DNA of 64,000 nucleotides from Halobacteriovorax sp. (lineage in GTDB: Bacteria; Bdellovibrionota; Bacteriovoracia; Bacteriovoracales; Bacteriovoracaceae). Positions 17,709 through 25,376 of the stretch are shown piece after piece; position 1 is the first letter of the stretch; each line of letters begins with the position of its first letter. The notes under the pieces are model-generated. The model did not search any database and had not been told where the DNA came from. It saw only the letters and a program-made list of their open reading frames with translations. The stretch is from contig PBIO01000014.1 of NCBI GenBank assembly GCA_002720865.1, positions 124,001 through 188,000 on the forward strand. Direction: 5' to 3'. A program made the translations under genes and the position numbers.

Positions 17709-18067
17709 TGAAAAAAATACTTCTTATCGAAGATGAAATTCTAATTCAGAAAAGCCTTAAGAAACTACTTGAAGCGAAAGGGGCAATTGTTTCTGTGGAA
17801 TCTTCAGGGAAAGAGGCTATTGAGACAATTTTTCAAAACGATTTTGACAAAATAATTTGCGACCTGATGCTTAAAGATATCACCGGATTTGATGTTATCG
17901 AAGAATCGAAAAAACGATACACTATTGAAGAAATAGGAAGGCTTTTCGTGATTATTACGGCTTATAGCTCCCAACAGGTGCTCGACAAGGCCAATGGTTA
18001 TGGCTGTACTGTATTAAGTAAGCCTTTCGACGATATGAAAGATGCGCTAAAAACCTTCATGGAGTAA
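17708..18067 (+). CDS. single-domain response regulator (CheY-like receiver)
   Basis: The 119 residues form one receiver domain and nothing else. Visible are the acidic pocket I-E-D-E (residues 7-10), the phosphorylated Asp52 in I-I-C-D-L-M-L, Thr84 in V-I-I-T-A-Y and Lys105 in V-L-S-K-P-F. There is no output domain, so it signals by protein-protein contact, as CheY does with the flagellar switch, or as a phospho-relay. Its ATG overlaps the kinase stop, making the kinase its natural phospho-donor. A motility role is plausible from location only. Confidence 0.92.
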   Translation: MKKILLIEDEILIQKSLKKLLEAKGAIVSVESSGKEAIETIFQNDFDKIICDLMLKDITGFDVIEESKKRYTIEEIGRLFVIITAYSSQQVLDKANGYGCTVLSKPFDDMKDALKTFME

Positions 18068-18069
18068 GA

Positions 18070-18969
18070 GTGGGTAAAAAAGCAAAGCTAAAAAATGTAT
18101 GCATAGTTTTAAAGCCAAAACTTAATAGCGAATTTTCTAATACCCTTCCAACATTGGTCTCTTGGTTAAAGAGAAGATCTGTAAAAGTCTTCTTTCAAGA
18201 AGATCAAATTAAGTTAGTTGAAAAAATTTTAAGTCCCTCCTCATTTGAAAGCTTACCTATTGAGAATAAATTCAAGGCCATTGACCTAATCGTGACTCTC
18301 GGCGGAGATGGGACTCTTATTGGATTGTCCAGAAGAGGCTCTAAAAGTACTCCACCTATTTTTGGAGTAAACATGGGGCATCTTGGATTTATTACAGAAT
18401 TTTCAAAGTCTGAACTATACGATGAACTTGAAGTAGCTCTTGGTGGAAAATCCCCGTTAATTAAAGTGCATCTTTTTAAAGTAGAAGTTACTAATAAGAA
18501 GGGAAAGAAAGATCGATACTATTTTCTTAACGATATTGTTTTTAATCAAAGCAATATTTCAAGACTGGTTACAGTTAGAGTTAAGGCGAATGAAGAGCCC
18601 GTATACACTCTTTCAGGCGACGGTTTAATTATCAGTTCTCCGATTGGCTCAACTGCTTATAGCTTAGCTGCTGGCGGACCAATAATTCACTCCGATGTGA
18701 AATCATTAGTAATGACACCAATATGCCCGCATAGTTTAAATTATAGGCCAATTGTTCTGCCAGCTAATACTAATCTGGAAGTGAGACCGGGCGGGAAAAA
18801 TGAACAAATTAATATTACACTCGATGGACAGCAAGCAATCCTGCTAGAGCCGACAGATATTGTTAATATTAAAATCAGCACATCGAGATACGTTCAATTT
18901 ATCAAAAATCCAAACAAAACATATTTTCATACTTTAAAAACCAAATTCACTCACGGTCGTAGGGATTAA
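18070..18969 (+). CDS. nadK: NAD kinase
   Basis: NadK phosphorylates NAD to NADP in the cytoplasm using ATP or polyphosphate. The 299-residue protein carries the G-G-D-G motif at residues 78-81 (V-T-L-G-G-D-G-T-L) and the following N-M-G-H-L-G-F-I-T motif. It also has L-S-G-D-G-L-I-I-S-S-P-I-G-S-T-A-Y, which forms the NAD site. It starts at GTG, with GGAG overlapping the receiver's stop codon as ribosome site. The order nadK-recN is common in bacteria. Confidence 0.95.
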   Translation: MGKKAKLKNVCIVLKPKLNSEFSNTLPTLVSWLKRRSVKVFFQEDQIKLVEKILSPSSFESLPIENKFKAIDLIVTLGGDGTLIGLSRRGSKSTPPIFGVNMGHLGFITEFSKSELYDELEVALGGKSPLIKVHLFKVEVTNKKGKKDRYYFLNDIVFNQSNISRLVTVRVKANEEPVYTLSGDGLIISSPIGSTAYSLAAGGPIIHSDVKSLVMTPICPHSLNYRPIVLPANTNLEVRPGGKNEQINITLDGQQAILLEPTDIVNIKISTSRYVQFIKNPNKTYFHTLKTKFTHGRRD

Positions 18970-18972
18970 TAA

Positions 18973-20598
18973 ATGAAATCAGTTCTTAAAATCGATAACT
19001 TACTAATTAATAATTTCGCAACAATTAAAAATCAATCAATCGATTTCAGCAATGGCTTCAACGTTATTGTAGGAGAGACCGGTAGTGGTAAAAGTTTAAT
19101 TCTAGACGCTCTTCAACTTACGTTTGGAGCAAGAGCTGAAAAGAAACTAGTTAGGAAGGATTGCGACTTTTCGACTGTTGAGGTTTCGTTTTCAATAGAG
19201 AAAGCTGGTTATAAAAAAATCAAGAAGTTTTGTGACGAGCTTGGTTTCCCCTTTGAGGAATCAATACATATCAAAAGGGTAATTTATAAAGAGGGCAACT
19301 CTAAAGCTTTTCTAAACCATCAAGCTTGTCCTTTGAATATTTTGACAAAATTCACTCGTAAATTTATTGATCTAGTTGGTCAGTTTGAAAACCAAAAACT
19401 ACTAACACCAGAATATCAATTAAAGTTACTTGATTCCTTTGCTCGAATCGATAAGGACTTTAAAAAGTTTGCTGATTTATTCTCAACCTTTAAGAATTTA
19501 GGTCAAGAACTACAAAAACTTGAGGGTAAAATTGAGAATAGGGAAAGGGAAATTGACTATCTTGAGTTTCAGCTCAGTGAGTTTGATACACTTAACCCAT
19601 CTACAGAGGAAGAAGAAAGGCTTATTGCTGAAAAAAATTCCATGCTCAACATGGAAAAGATAGAGTCATCATCGAATGAGTTTAGATACCTTACTTTCGA
19701 AGAAAATGATGGCGGCTTCCTTTCCAGATTCAAAAGTGTTGTCTCTAAAATCACAGGAATGGCTCTTGAAGATAGCGAGGTCTTAGAAAATAAGGTTGAG
19801 ACCATTGAAAATGCCCTTTATGAAATTGACGAGCTATTAAGAGCTAAATCTAATTCGATCCAAGATTCTGAATCGAGAATTGAGGAGATACTCGATCTTC
19901 TTGATAGGTATCAAAAACTGAAACGAAAATTTAATTTACCAACTGAAGAGCTTCGTAAAAAAAGAGAATCTTTAAACGATGAGCTTTCGGCCTTAAAAAG
20001 TATCGAAACATCTATAAACGAATTTAAGAAAAAAATAGTTGTTGTTAAAGAACAGTGTTTGAACTTAGCTCTTACGCTGCATAAGGATAGAGCTTCCGCT
20101 GCGGCCAATCTCTCAAAAGAACTCACAAGAGTTATTCAAAAACTAAACATGGAAGGTGCAAGTATTAAGTTCAATTGTGAGGAAGTTGAAAGTCTTTCTT
20201 CGAACGGCTTAACAAAACTTGAATTACTTGCAGAAACAAATCCTGGAGAAGGGTTTTATAACTTAAGCAAGATCGCTTCTGGTGGTGAGCTTTCACGAAT
20301 ATTATTGTCTTTAAGACACTTGATGACCACTCAAGACTCTATCTCTGTTTTCTTATTTGATGAAATTGATACAGGTATAGGCGGTAAAACTGCCTTAAAG
20401 ATTGGTGAGATGCTAAAAGAAATCAGCTCTTGCTCACAAGTTATAGCCATAACCCATTTGCCTCAGATTGCTAGTTTTTCAAATAATTTAATCGCAGTTG
20501 AAAAGAAAACAATTTCTTCAAGAACGGAGTCAAAGGTAAGTGTATTAAGTAGGGCTCAGATTAAAGAGTATGTGAATCAAATGGCTAGCTTAAACTAA
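18973..20598 (+). CDS. recN: DNA repair protein RecN
   Basis: RecN is an SMC-like ATPase that acts at double-strand breaks, helping RecA-dependent recombination. The 541-residue protein has Walker A G-E-T-G-S-G-K-S at residues 34-41, a long coiled-coil middle (about 155-400), the ABC signature A-S-G-G-E-L-S-R and Walker B L-F-D-E-I-D-T-G-I-G-G near the C-terminus. Its length is standard. It starts 3 bases after nadK. Its last 14 bases overlap the end of lpxH on the opposite strand, leaving no room for a conventional terminator. Confidence 0.96.
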   Translation: MKSVLKIDNLLINNFATIKNQSIDFSNGFNVIVGETGSGKSLILDALQLTFGARAEKKLVRKDCDFSTVEVSFSIEKAGYKKIKKFCDELGFPFEESIHIKRVIYKEGNSKAFLNHQACPLNILTKFTRKFIDLVGQFENQKLLTPEYQLKLLDSFARIDKDFKKFADLFSTFKNLGQELQKLEGKIENREREIDYLEFQLSEFDTLNPSTEEEERLIAEKNSMLNMEKIESSSNEFRYLTFEENDGGFLSRFKSVVSKITGMALEDSEVLENKVETIENALYEIDELLRAKSNSIQDSESRIEEILDLLDRYQKLKRKFNLPTEELRKKRESLNDELSALKSIETSINEFKKKIVVVKEQCLNLALTLHKDRASAAANLSKELTRVIQKLNMEGASIKFNCEEVESLSSNGLTKLELLAETNPGEGFYNLSKIASGGELSRILLSLRHLMTTQDSISVFLFDEIDTGIGGKTALKIGEMLKEISSCSQVIAITHLPQIASFSNNLIAVEKKTISSRTESKVSVLSRAQIKEYVNQMASLN

Positions 20599-21319
20599 TA
20601 AATTCTTGTAGCTCGCTAATATGGATAAAAGTTTTTTCGATTGGCGCATAGCCATTATTTAAGTACTTAAACCCTAGAGGGGATTCATAACTATCTTTTA
20701 CATGGGAATGACCTGTCACAATCAGGTCGAAGTTTTCTTTTTGATATAGTTCTTCAGCTGATCTTCTAAACTTATCTCTAATAACTAAGCTTTTTTCATT
20801 ATATTTTTTTAGATTCTTTTTTCTAGATCTAGAAGAGGCCCAATCACCGATCGACTTAGTAATCGAAAAGGGAACAATTCTTTCGGCCAAAATTTGAATA
20901 GGGACCGACCTAATAATCTTGCTGTAAATCTTATAGCTAGGGTTTTCAATTTCAATATCATCACCGTGTGATAGCAGGATAGATTTACCCAAATGCTCAA
21001 TCTTTAGAAGTTCAGGTGAAAAATTAAAGTTTTCGTGACCAAGATATTTATTTAGAAAATTACCTATATGAAAATCATGATTACCTTCAAGATAATATAC
21101 TTCAACTCCCTTATCCATTAGTTCATTTATTTTTACGAAAATTTCTTTATATTCCTCATAAAAATTTTTATCTCCTCCTACCAGAAGGTCGAAGATATCT
21201 CCTAGAAGAATGACTTTATGGGAAGATTTAACTTTTTCGTGGTTTAAAAAATTGATGAACAGATGATAGGCATCATCTCCTTTTTTCTTAATATGAACAT
21301 CGGAAATTATTGAGATCAT
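20585..21319 (-). CDS. lpxH: UDP-2,3-diacylglucosamine diphosphatase-like metallophosphoesterase (LpxH type)
   Basis: LpxH hydrolyses UDP-2,3-diacylglucosamine to lipid X at the inner membrane surface, step four of lipid A synthesis. The 244-residue protein has the calcineurin-type metal motifs in order: I-S-D-V-H-I (Asp7, His9), L-L-G-D-I-F-D, L-E-G-N-H-D-F-H-I-G, L-S-H-G-D-D and V-T-G-H-S-H. The N-x-x-Y-K-I-Y-S-K segment after the fourth motif fits LpxH rather than generic phosphodiesterases. LpxH activity is likely but not proven by sequence. It lies downstream of a flagellin with a terminator-like hairpin between. Confidence 0.8.
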   Translation of the reverse strand: MISIISDVHIKKKGDDAYHLFINFLNHEKVKSSHKVILLGDIFDLLVGGDKNFYEEYKEIFVKINELMDKGVEVYYLEGNHDFHIGNFLNKYLGHENFNFSPELLKIEHLGKSILLSHGDDIEIENPSYKIYSKIIRSVPIQILAERIVPFSITKSIGDWASSRSRKKNLKKYNEKSLVIRDKFRRSAEELYQKENFDLIVTGHSHVKDSYESPLGFKYLNNGYAPIEKTFIHISELQEFISLS

Positions 21320-21371
21320 GACTAATATTAGGGGATTTATTCGTCAATGTATATCTAAGCCTAAAGGAGAC

Positions 21372-21393
21372 CCCCTCAGTAAACTGAGGGGGT
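21372..21393 (-). terminator. terminator-like hairpin downstream of flagellin 1
   Basis: CCCCCTCAGT and ACTGAGGGGG form a perfect 10-bp stem, with an outer TAAGCC/GGCTTA pairing (21357-21362 and 21396-21401). It lies 60 bases after the flagellin stop on the minus strand. The following TCTCCTTT is only moderately T-rich, so some read-through to lpxH is possible. Confidence 0.65.
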
Positions 21394-21452
21394 TGGGCTT
21401 AAAGGGAGAATACAAACCATTGCTCAATATTTTGTAGAATCCCTATCTGATA

Positions 21453-22283
21453 TTAAATTAACTTTAAGCTTGAGTTTCCTATATTATTAGCCTGAGCAAG
21501 AGTGCTAATACTTGCACTTTTAATAATCTGTTTAGAGGCTAATGTTGCTGCTTCTTGAGCTACATCCACATCTTGTATTACAGATCGTGCCTGCTCAGTA
21601 TTTACAGTTTGACCTTCTAAGTTAGTCATTGTTGCCTGTAGTCTATTTTGAAGGGCACCGAGGTTCGCTCGTTGTCCAGATACCTGATTAATTGCTTCAT
21701 CTAGAGTTCCAATAGACTCTAGTGCGTCACCTTTTTCAAGAACACCAGATCCACTAATGCCGATATTAGATGATGTTGCCACAGTTGCGTCTGAATCAAA
21801 TTGAATTGTGTTTTCTTCACCAGAGAAGGTTCCCACATGAAAGTCTAAAACTCCGCCACCTTCTCCACTAAGGAGATTCATACCGTTAAACTTTGTCGAC
21901 GACGCAATTCTATCAACTTCGGTAGTTAACTGTTGGTATTCAAGATCTAGAAATGCTCTTTCGCTTTCCCCGATTGTGTCCGAAGCCGATTGAACACTAA
22001 GTTCTCTCAATCTGATAAGAATATTTGAGACTTCATTTAAGCCACCTTCAGCTGTTTGAACGACACTGATACCATCGTTAGCATTTCGAGTTGCTTGCCT
22101 CAGTCCACTGGCCTGTGCCTTTAAGTTTGTAGCGATTGCCAAACCTGCAGCATCATCTGCAGCAGTACTAATTCTTGATCCTGAAGATAGTTTTGATAAT
22201 GATTTTGTTTCATCTCTTGATGCTTCTTTTAAATTCTTTTGCACCATTTCTGAAGCAATGTTAGTTGAAATTCTTAAGCCCAT
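21453..22283 (-). CDS. fliC: flagellin (copy 1)
   Basis: This is a structural protein of the flagellar filament. The 276 residues show the conserved N-terminal D0/D1 region (M-G-L-R-I-S-T-N-I-A-S, then L-S-S-G-S-R-I-S-T-A-A-D-D-A-A-G-L-A-I). They also show the conserved helical C-terminal region (R-A-N-L-G-A-L-Q-N-R-L, ending A-N-N-I-G-N-S-S-L-K-L-I). The variable middle is very short, so the filament surface is minimal. The start is the ATG at 22283 with AGGAG seven bases upstream; the frame is open further but encodes nothing flagellin-like. A sigma-28 type promoter lies 57 bases upstream of the ATG. Confidence 0.96.
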   Translation of the reverse strand: MGLRISTNIASEMVQKNLKEASRDETKSLSKLSSGSRISTAADDAAGLAIATNLKAQASGLRQATRNANDGISVVQTAEGGLNEVSNILIRLRELSVQSASDTIGESERAFLDLEYQQLTTEVDRIASSTKFNGMNLLSGEGGGVLDFHVGTFSGEENTIQFDSDATVATSSNIGISGSGVLEKGDALESIGTLDEAINQVSGQRANLGALQNRLQATMTNLEGQTVNTEQARSVIQDVDVAQEAATLASKQIIKSASISTLAQANNIGNSSLKLI

Positions 22284-22339
22284 TTTAGTTCTCCTGTAGT
22301 TTGAACGTTTTGACCGAGCAATTAGGTCAGTTAATAGAC

Positions 22340-22366
22340 TCTTCGGAGGTATAAATAAAAACTTTA
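22340..22366 (-). promoter_or_regulatory. sigma-28 (FliA) type promoter of flagellin 1
   Basis: On the minus strand TAAAGTTT, 11 bases, then TCCGAAGA matches the flagellar sigma-28 consensus TAAAGTTT-N11-GCCGATAA exactly in the -35 element and in the CCGA core of the -10 element. It is correctly placed for the flagellin start at 22283. Confidence 0.85.
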
Positions 22367-22414
22367 GCTTTTTTATCAAGTATTTTGTTTTTTTTCATTT
22401 TGATGCTAAAAACT

Positions 22415-22438
22415 GAAAAAGGGAGCCGTTTGGCTCCC
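22415..22438 (-). terminator. intrinsic terminator of flagellin 2
   Basis: On the minus strand GGGAGCC-AAAC-GGCTCCC is followed directly by TTTTTC. It lies 35 bases after the stop of the flagellin at 22473 and upstream of the promoter of flagellin 1. The two flagellins are therefore separate transcription units. Confidence 0.92.
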
Positions 22439-22472
22439 TCATTCGAGTATTAAACATGTTCTAGGTAAGTTC

Positions 22473-23303
22473 TTAGATCAGCTTAAGGGCACTATTCATT
22501 GAACCATTAGTCTGGCTAAGTACAGAAGTGTTGGCTTCTGAAAGTATTCTTTGTTTTGCTAAGTTTGCAGACTCTACAGCGATATCAGCATCTCTAATTC
22601 TTGAGTTGGCGGCTGATAAGTTTTCAGTCTGAACTTCTAAGTTACTCATTGTAACTTGTAATCTATTTTGAATTGCACCAAGTTGAGCACGGTTCCCGTT
22701 AACAATATTAAGTGCATTATCAATTCTTTCTAAGTTATTTCTAGCATCATCTTTAGTTGCGACATTAATACCTGAAACTCCAAGAGCGTCTAGGCTTACA
22801 TTTCCTTCCTCTGGTCGGTATGTAATTCTATCTGCAACTTCATCATTTCCAATTCCAACCTGAAGATCAACCTGTCCACCTTCACCTGAAAGTAGCTTTC
22901 TCCCGTTAAACTCTGTTGATTTAGCAATTCTATCAATTTCAGTCGCAAGCTCTTGTGCCTCAAGGTCACTAAACTTTCTTTCATCTGCTCCAACTGTATC
23001 TGAAGCTGACTGAATCGATAATTCTCTTAATCTAATAAGGAGGTTTGAAACCTCGTTCATTCCACCTTCAGCGGTTTGAACTAATGATATACCGTCATTT
23101 GCATTTCTTTGAGCTTGATTACCAGATCTAATTTGAGATCTTAACTTTTCAGAAATTGCTAACCCGGCCGCATCGTCAGAAGCTGAGTTGATTCTGCTAC
23201 CTGATGATAATTTTTGTAATGTTTTGAATTCGTCTCTCTTAACTTTTTGTAAACTGTTTGTAGCTTGAATTGAAGGTACATTCGTTCTAATTCGTAATCC
23301 CAT
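22473..23303 (-). CDS. fliC: flagellin (copy 2)
   Basis: This is a second filament protein, also 276 residues, with the same architecture: N-terminal M-G-L-R-I-R-T-N-V-P-S, L-S-S-G-S-R-I-N-S-A-S-D-D-A-A-G-L-A-I, a short centre, and C-terminal R-A-Q-L-G-A-I-Q-N-R-L ending M-N-S-A-L-K-L-I. It differs from copy 1 mainly in the centre (residues about 140-190). The ATG has GAGGAG seven bases upstream. Its leader is longer, with a sigma-28 promoter, two small hairpins and a 5-codon upstream frame, so its translation may be controlled separately. Confidence 0.96.
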   Translation of the reverse strand: MGLRIRTNVPSIQATNSLQKVKRDEFKTLQKLSSGSRINSASDDAAGLAISEKLRSQIRSGNQAQRNANDGISLVQTAEGGMNEVSNLLIRLRELSIQSASDTVGADERKFSDLEAQELATEIDRIAKSTEFNGRKLLSGEGGQVDLQVGIGNDEVADRITYRPEEGNVSLDALGVSGINVATKDDARNNLERIDNALNIVNGNRAQLGAIQNRLQVTMSNLEVQTENLSAANSRIRDADIAVESANLAKQRILSEANTSVLSQTNGSMNSALKLI

Positions 23304-23305
23304 GT

Positions 23306-23323
23306 TTAATCTCCTCGAAACAT
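23306..23323 (-). CDS. possible 5-codon leader peptide upstream of flagellin 2
   Basis: The frame ATG TTT CGA GGA GAT TAA has an ideal ribosome site (AAGGAGG at 23330-23336, 6-base spacer). It ends two bases before the flagellin ATG, and it covers the flagellin's own GAGGAG. Ribosomes translating it would sit on the flagellin start. It may be a coupling device or chance; no product can be claimed. Confidence 0.4.
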   Translation of the reverse strand: MFRGD

Positions 23324-23380
23324 AATCTTCCTCCTTAAAAAGTAAAGTTTAGACAACCTTGTCAGAACCCATTATTAACA

Positions 23381-23397
23381 AGCACTCCCACAGTGCT
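23381..23397 (-). promoter_or_regulatory. hairpin in flagellin 2 leader
   Basis: AGCACT and AGTGCT flank a 5-base loop in the untranslated leader. A second palindrome, GACAA-CC-TTGTC, lies at 23352-23363. Both fall between the sigma-28 promoter and the ribosome site. Confidence 0.45.
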
Positions 23398-23410
23398 GCT
23401 TACATAACCT

Positions 23411-23437
23411 GTATCGGGGTCGGGTATTAATACTTGA
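23411..23437 (-). promoter_or_regulatory. sigma-28 type promoter of flagellin 2
   Basis: On the minus strand TCAAGTAT, 11 bases, then CCCGATAC fits TAAAGTTT-N11-GCCGATAA well, with the CCGATA core intact. The spacer contains ATACCCGA, a motif repeated twice more just upstream (23464-23490). Confidence 0.8.
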
Positions 23438-23463
23438 GTGTTTTTTCAATAAAATCAGGTATT

Positions 23464-23490
23464 TATACCCGAGTTAAACAGTCGGGTATA
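23464..23490. promoter_or_regulatory. 9-bp inverted repeat between rfaE2 and the flagellin 2 promoter
   Basis: TATACCCGA and TCGGGTATA are perfect arms with a 9-base spacer. It starts 17 bases after the rfaE2 stop and could be a terminator, but the T-tract is poor. The same ATACCCGA motif recurs in the flagellin promoter spacer, so an operator is equally likely. Confidence 0.45.
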
Positions 23491-23506
23491 TTGTAAACAC
23501 CTTGAA

Positions 23507-23968
23507 TTATACGAGAGTTTTAATTTTTTCGATGATATTTGTTGTAGAAAAACCGTCTTTAAAAGGCAGGCTTTTAACTATTCCACCATTTTTTTGAACA
23601 AATTCATGACCTACAATTTGTTCTACGGCCCAATCACCACCTTTAACCAAGAAGTCTGGATCTACTTTCTTAATTAATTCTAAAGGTGTTTCATCAGAGA
23701 AAACTTCAACAAAATCGACAGCTTTAAGATTTTCCAAAATGAACTTCCTTTCATACTCATCATTTATTGGTCTTTCACTTCCTTTGAGAGCTTTAACACT
23801 TGAGTCAGAGTTAAGACCTATAAAGAGAACATCCCCTAGAGCTTTAGCATCATTTAAGTAAGAGATATGACCTGAATGGAGAATATCAAAGCATCCATTA
23901 GTAAAAACTATTTTTTTATCACCATTATCTTTTAAAAATATTTCAGCCTCTTTACTAAGCTGAAACAT
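23507..23968 (-). CDS. rfaE2: D-glycero-beta-D-manno-heptose 1-phosphate adenylyltransferase
   Basis: This cytoplasmic enzyme joins heptose 1-phosphate to AMP from ATP, giving ADP-heptose, the donor for GT9 heptosyltransferases. The 153-residue protein is the stand-alone C-terminal half of HldE/RfaE: T-N-G-C-F-D-I-L-H-S-G-H (the nucleotidyltransferase HxGH), L-N-S-D-S-S-V, and the D-F-L-V-K-G-G-D-W then F-S-T-T-N-I-I-E-K-I end of the family. Length is standard. It overlaps the RDD gene by 14 bp. Its place beside flagellins, with GT9 genes in the fliD operon, hints that heptose may be used on flagellin as well as in LPS. Confidence 0.93.
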   Translation of the reverse strand: MFQLSKEAEIFLKDNGDKKIVFTNGCFDILHSGHISYLNDAKALGDVLFIGLNSDSSVKALKGSERPINDEYERKFILENLKAVDFVEVFSDETPLELIKKVDPDFLVKGGDWAVEQIVGHEFVQKNGGIVKSLPFKDGFSTTNIIEKIKTLV

Positions 23969-24647
23969 CTTCTACTACTTTGGTATCACTTAACTTACCT
24001 TGAAAATCAAAAATGAGTGGCATAAATACAGTTATAAAAGAAAGAAGTGTTACCACTGATCTAATAAGTGTTTGGTCTACTGTCACTTTTTTTGATGAAG
24101 TTGAACTTAGCCTCAATGAAAAGATTCTCTTTCCTGGACTCGCTACAAGATCAAAAATGCTAAAATAAAACAAAAAGATAAATGAGAAAAAAATTGTTTG
24201 CTCTACCCAAGTAAATTCAAGAAATTGAACAATATTTGAAAGCCCTGATAGTTTCAAGAAAGCTGCGTTTATTAATACCTGAGTTCCAAGGATTATAAAT
24301 AGGTCAAACACGAATCCTGTACCCTGAACTCCTAATCTTGCAGGTACAATTTTAGCCTCGGTTTTTTTACTAATGATATTTTCTTTTTCGATACCTTTAG
24401 TTTGAATCTCTCTAGGTCTAGGCAACTCCACACTTGGAGTTTCTCTCGGCACTTCAACTCTTGCCACCCTTTCTGTACGTGTTCTAATTTTTGGTCTTTG
24501 AGAAACAACTGTCTTTTTTTCTAATTGCTTTTCTTGATGAAAGCCCAGTCCTTTAGTAACAGGCTTAAAATCAAAGTCATCAATATCAAAATCCATTGCT
24601 GGTTGAATTTTAGGCTGAGGTTTTCTTTGTGGTGTTATCTCTTGCAT
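23955..24647 (-). CDS. RDD-family membrane protein with long cytoplasmic N-terminus
   Basis: The first 105 residues are hydrophilic, rich in Lys, Glu, Arg and Pro, and probably disordered. Residues about 108-200 hold an RDD-type domain with two to three membrane helices (G-T-G-F-V-F-D-L-F-I-I, where the family's Asp is present, and F-D-L-V-A-S-P-G-K-R-I-F-S-L-R, the typical P-G-K-x-x-x-x-L-R motif). The role of RDD proteins is mostly unknown, with transport suggested for some. The gene is coupled to rfaE2 by a 14-bp overlap. Confidence 0.78.
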   Translation of the reverse strand: MQEITPQRKPQPKIQPAMDFDIDDFDFKPVTKGLGFHQEKQLEKKTVVSQRPKIRTRTERVARVEVPRETPSVELPRPREIQTKGIEKENIISKKTEAKIVPARLGVQGTGFVFDLFIILGTQVLINAAFLKLSGLSNIVQFLEFTWVEQTIFFSFIFLFYFSIFDLVASPGKRIFSLRLSSTSSKKVTVDQTLIRSVVTLLSFITVFMPLIFDFQGKLSDTKVVEDVSA

Positions 24648-24689
24648 ATGTCCCCCGAATTAATAGAATCTCACAAATGAATCAAGGCA

Positions 24690-25376
24690 TCAAATTTTTG
24701 AAAGAATCCAGCCGGACGCCACGCACAATGCTGTTGGAGCTCTCATTATTGGTGTCGGCAGTTGAATAAGCTCTAGGGCATTAATATTGGTCTTCAGGTA
24801 TTCTGTATCTATTTCAGAGAATCCTCCTTCTGGGCCAATAATTAGCAAGTAGTCCTTATCTTTTTCTAACTTTTCTTCCTTGGTGGGAATTTCTTGATTT
24901 AAGTGAAAGAGGAAGCTTTTTTGATAGTCTGTCTCGAGATTAATATTTTTTCCCAGTTTTATTAAATTTGGTAGAAAAGGATTGTTAGATTGTATCAAGG
25001 CCGACTTTAAAACCTTTAAACATCTTTGCTCATCAATTTTTTTATTTTGGCAATACTCGGATTCGAAGGTGTAAATATTTCTAATTCCTATTTCAGCACA
25101 AAACCTCAAACAATCATTAAAAGCGTCTCTTTTCGGAGGTGAAATTAATAGGTCTAAATTAAAACTTCTTTTTTTAGTTTCAACGGACCCTGACTCTAAA
25201 AAAAGTTTTTTCTTACCAATAGACTTAACTCTAGTTCGACGAGTTCCTCCACGGCCATCTAAGATTAAAACTTCATCGTCTACCTTAACTCTCAGGGAAG
25301 AGTTGAGATGAATAAAGGCTTCACCCTCTACTTCGATTTCTTCAGGATAAATATCTTCTATAAAACACGCTATCAT
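24690..25376 (-). CDS. rsmE: 16S rRNA m3U1498 methyltransferase RsmE
   Basis: RsmE methylates N3 of U1498 in helix 44 of 16S rRNA. The 228-residue protein has the N-terminal PUA-like fold and the SPOUT knot: L-L-I-I-G-P-E-G-G-F-S and, near the end, P-T-P-I-M-R-A-P-T-A-L. The usual motif is L-G-x-R-I-L-R-x-E-T-A, so the second box has drifted (the family's E-T-A reads P-T-A). The ATG overlaps the prmA stop by 4 bases. The order prmA-rsmE is common and supports the call. Confidence 0.9.
   Translation of the reverse strand: MIACFIEDIYPEEIEVEGEAFIHLNSSLRVKVDDEVLILDGRGGTRRTRVKSIGKKKLFLESGSVETKKRSFNLDLLISPPKRDAFNDCLRFCAEIGIRNIYTFESEYCQNKKIDEQRCLKVLKSALIQSNNPFLPNLIKLGKNINLETDYQKSFLFHLNQEIPTKEEKLEKDKDYLLIIGPEGGFSEIDTEYLKTNINALELIQLPTPIMRAPTALCVASGWILSKI

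Noticed and set aside
22284-22379. N-terminal extension of flagellin 1
   Set aside because: These residues have no flagellin similarity, cover the sigma-28 promoter, and the ATG at 22283 has a strong ribosome site and the conserved start.
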